From: Candidatus Thorarchaeota archaeon
GTDB lineage: Archaea; Asgardarchaeota; Thorarchaeia; Thorarchaeales; Thorarchaeaceae
Length of the DNA stretch: 7,343 nucleotides
NCBI GenBank assembly: GCA_020355105.1
Contig: CP070658.1
Coordinates: forward strand, 1,492,564-1,499,906
Direction: 5' to 3'
Shown: positions 6,751 to 7,343 of the stretch, piece by piece
Position numbering within the stretch: the first letter of the stretch is position 1
Layout: each line of letters opens with the position of its first letter
Translations under genes and position numbers: made by a program
The notes under the pieces: model-generated
Told to the model about the DNA's origin: nothing
Databases searched by the model: none
What the model saw: only the letters and a program-made list of their open reading frames with translations

Positions 6751-6938
6751 TGACAACAGAGAGTCAGGTGAATGTCTACGGCAGCAGGGAGCCGGAGAAG
6801 TTCTTGGAAGAAGTGAGGGACTACCTTGAGGACATCCAGACCGTGAGGAGCGTCCTTCCTGTTGGCGATTATCTAGTGGACGGTGCCCCCATTGAACGCA
6901 AGGAGCCCAAAACAGGGGGCGCGTTTGAGGAGGCCTAA
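6750..6938 (+). pseudogene. Truncated ERCC4 (XPF/Hef-type) nuclease domain fragment
   Basis: The 62-codon frame starts with an ATG overlapping the stop of the FEN1-like gene (TGATG), with GGAG (6735-6738) 11 bases upstream; an in-frame GTG at 6741 is possible. It matches the first half of the ERCC4 nuclease fold: VYGSRE (9-14, usually VVDSRE), a helix, then LPVGDYL (36-42) and IERK (48-51). The family motif is GDx(n)ERKx3D. Here Asp40, Glu49, Arg50 and Lys51 are kept, but the first aspartate is Gly11, the last aspartate position is Thr55, and the frame stops seven codons later. The remaining helices, strands and any HhH2 domain are missing. Neither other forward frame resumes the homology, so this looks like deletion and decay rather than one frameshift. 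It could instead be an expressed small non-catalytic protein. Confidence 0.7.
6927..6933 (+). promoter_or_regulatory. Ribosome-binding site for the small TPR protein
   Basis: GAGGAGG lies 9 bases before the ATG at 6943 and spans the last codons of the ERCC4 fragment. It selects 6943 over the in-frame upstream GTG at 6883, which has no comparable site. Confidence 0.65.
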
Positions 6939-6942
6939 GAAG

Positions 6943-7224
6943 ATGAGCGGTTCAGACTCAAGCGATGTGGGACTGGCTCACAGGCTCTGGGAGGAGGGCA
7001 GGGAGCACAGGAGCCAAGGTGACTACAGCCGGGCCATAGCTTGCCTAACGACTGCATTGGCCCTTGACAAGAAGAACGCTCAGATCTGGGCTGACATGGC
7101 ACGAGTCTGGCTAGAGCTGAACAGTGTGGAGGACGCTTGGTATGCAGTCACTACTGCCTTGATGCACGACCCAGAGAACGAGGATGCCAAGCGAATCTTC
7201 GGGCTGGTGCAGGGAAGAATGTGA
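6943..7224 (+). CDS. Small tetratricopeptide-repeat protein
   Basis: This 93-residue soluble protein is almost wholly two TPR units. Unit 1 is about residues 11-44, with the typical W/G/Y/A pattern in EEGREHRSQGDYSRAIACL and ending ALALDKKN. Unit 2 is about 45-78, from AQIWADMARVWLEL to ALMHDPEN. A short helix (DAKRIFGLVQGRM) caps the C-terminus. Residues 1-8 are Ser/Asp-rich and probably flexible. TPRs form a groove that binds peptides of partner proteins, so an adaptor role is plausible; no substrate can be read from the sequence. It starts 4 bases after the ERCC4 fragment's stop, and its stop overlaps a possible GTG start of the next frame, consistent with continued operon structure. No catalytic motif is visible. 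Confidence 0.85.
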   Translation: MSGSDSSDVGLAHRLWEEGREHRSQGDYSRAIACLTTALALDKKNAQIWADMARVWLELNSVEDAWYAVTTALMHDPENEDAKRIFGLVQGRM

Positions 7225-7343
7225 GAGAAGTGAAAATACCAGGAGATGGTGGGCCAGACGCGATTCAGGGTCCGGCTTTCTCTCCTACAGAAGACAGTGT
7301 ATTCACCAAGCATCAGACCAGGACTCTGTTTCCGAGTCATACA
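7221..7343 (+). CDS. Start of an unidentified reading frame, cut by the window end
   Basis: A GTG at 7221 overlaps the TPR stop (GTGA), and the frame stays open for 41 codons to the last base; a second GTG at 7230 is an alternative start. AGGGA (7211-7215) lies 5 bases before 7221. The codons favour G in first position, as in neighbouring genes, which a competing frame from an ATG at 7246 does not. The encoded start (KIPGDGGPDAIQGPAFSP, later TRTLFPSHT) is not a motif I recognise. Function is unknown; the position suggests the operon continues. Confidence 0.45.
   Translation, partial: MREVKIPGDGGPDAIQGPAFSPTEDSVFTKHQTRTLFPSHT

Noticed and set aside
6883..6942. Fusion of the ERCC4 fragment and TPR protein through a frameshift
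   Set aside because: The frame that joins them encodes no ERCC4-like sequence after the ERK motif, and the TPR gene has its own well-spaced GAGGAGG and ATG.
7246..7343. Competing + strand frame from the ATG at 7246
   Set aside because: Its codons lack the first-position G bias of neighbouring genes, and its start has a purine run too close to act as a ribosome-binding site.

Overview
The window is a dense stretch of an archaeal chromosome. Every recognisable gene lies on the + strand, and neighbours overlap or sit within a few bases of each other, so it reads as one operon that enters from the left and leaves on the right. The archaeal assignment rests on gene content seen directly: a Hel308/Ski2-like superfamily 2 helicase, two RadB/RadA-type RecA-fold proteins, a FEN1/XPG-type flap nuclease ending in a PCNA-box-like tail, and a piece of an ERCC4 (XPF/Hef) nuclease domain. 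Base composition is intermediate, AGA/AGG arginine codons are frequent, and purine-rich ribosome-binding sites precede most starts. An Asgard-type or euryarchaeal lineage would fit, but the sequence alone does not settle this.

Layout. (1) 2-1861: C-terminal part of a Hel308-like helicase carrying a SWIM zinc-binding motif (CxCx10CxH) after its helicase core. (2) 1848-3458: unrecognised protein with two membrane helices and a long acidic tail. (3) 3412-4131: RadB-like ATPase with intact Walker A and B. (4) 4104-5063: unrecognised four-helix membrane protein with a soluble C-terminal domain. (5) 5047-5751: second RadB-like protein whose Walker A and catalytic glutamate are lost. (6) 5758-6750: FEN1/XPG-family nuclease with all seven acidic metal ligands. 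(7) 6750-6938: 62-codon ERCC4 fragment, cut off just after the ERK motif and lacking two catalytic aspartates. (8) 6943-7224: small two-repeat TPR protein. (9) 7221 to the window end: start of an unidentified reading frame. No gap reaches even 20 bases, so there is no noncoding region to describe. I see no promoter, terminator, tRNA, rRNA, CRISPR array or insertion sequence.

How the genes may work together. Helicase, recombinase-like ATPase pair, flap nuclease and XPF-type remnant all point to processing of stalled forks or recombination intermediates. The combination of a SWIM domain with one active and one apparently ATP-dead RecA-fold protein recalls, by analogy only, the eukaryotic Shu complex (SWS1 with RAD51 paralogues). 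The two membrane proteins interleaved among these genes are unusual and suggest a membrane-tethered assembly. That complex is inferred from gene order and overlaps, not shown. The strongest leads are the SWIM insertion, the active/degenerate RadB-like pair, the altered helical arch of the FEN1-like nuclease, and the truncated ERCC4 gene.
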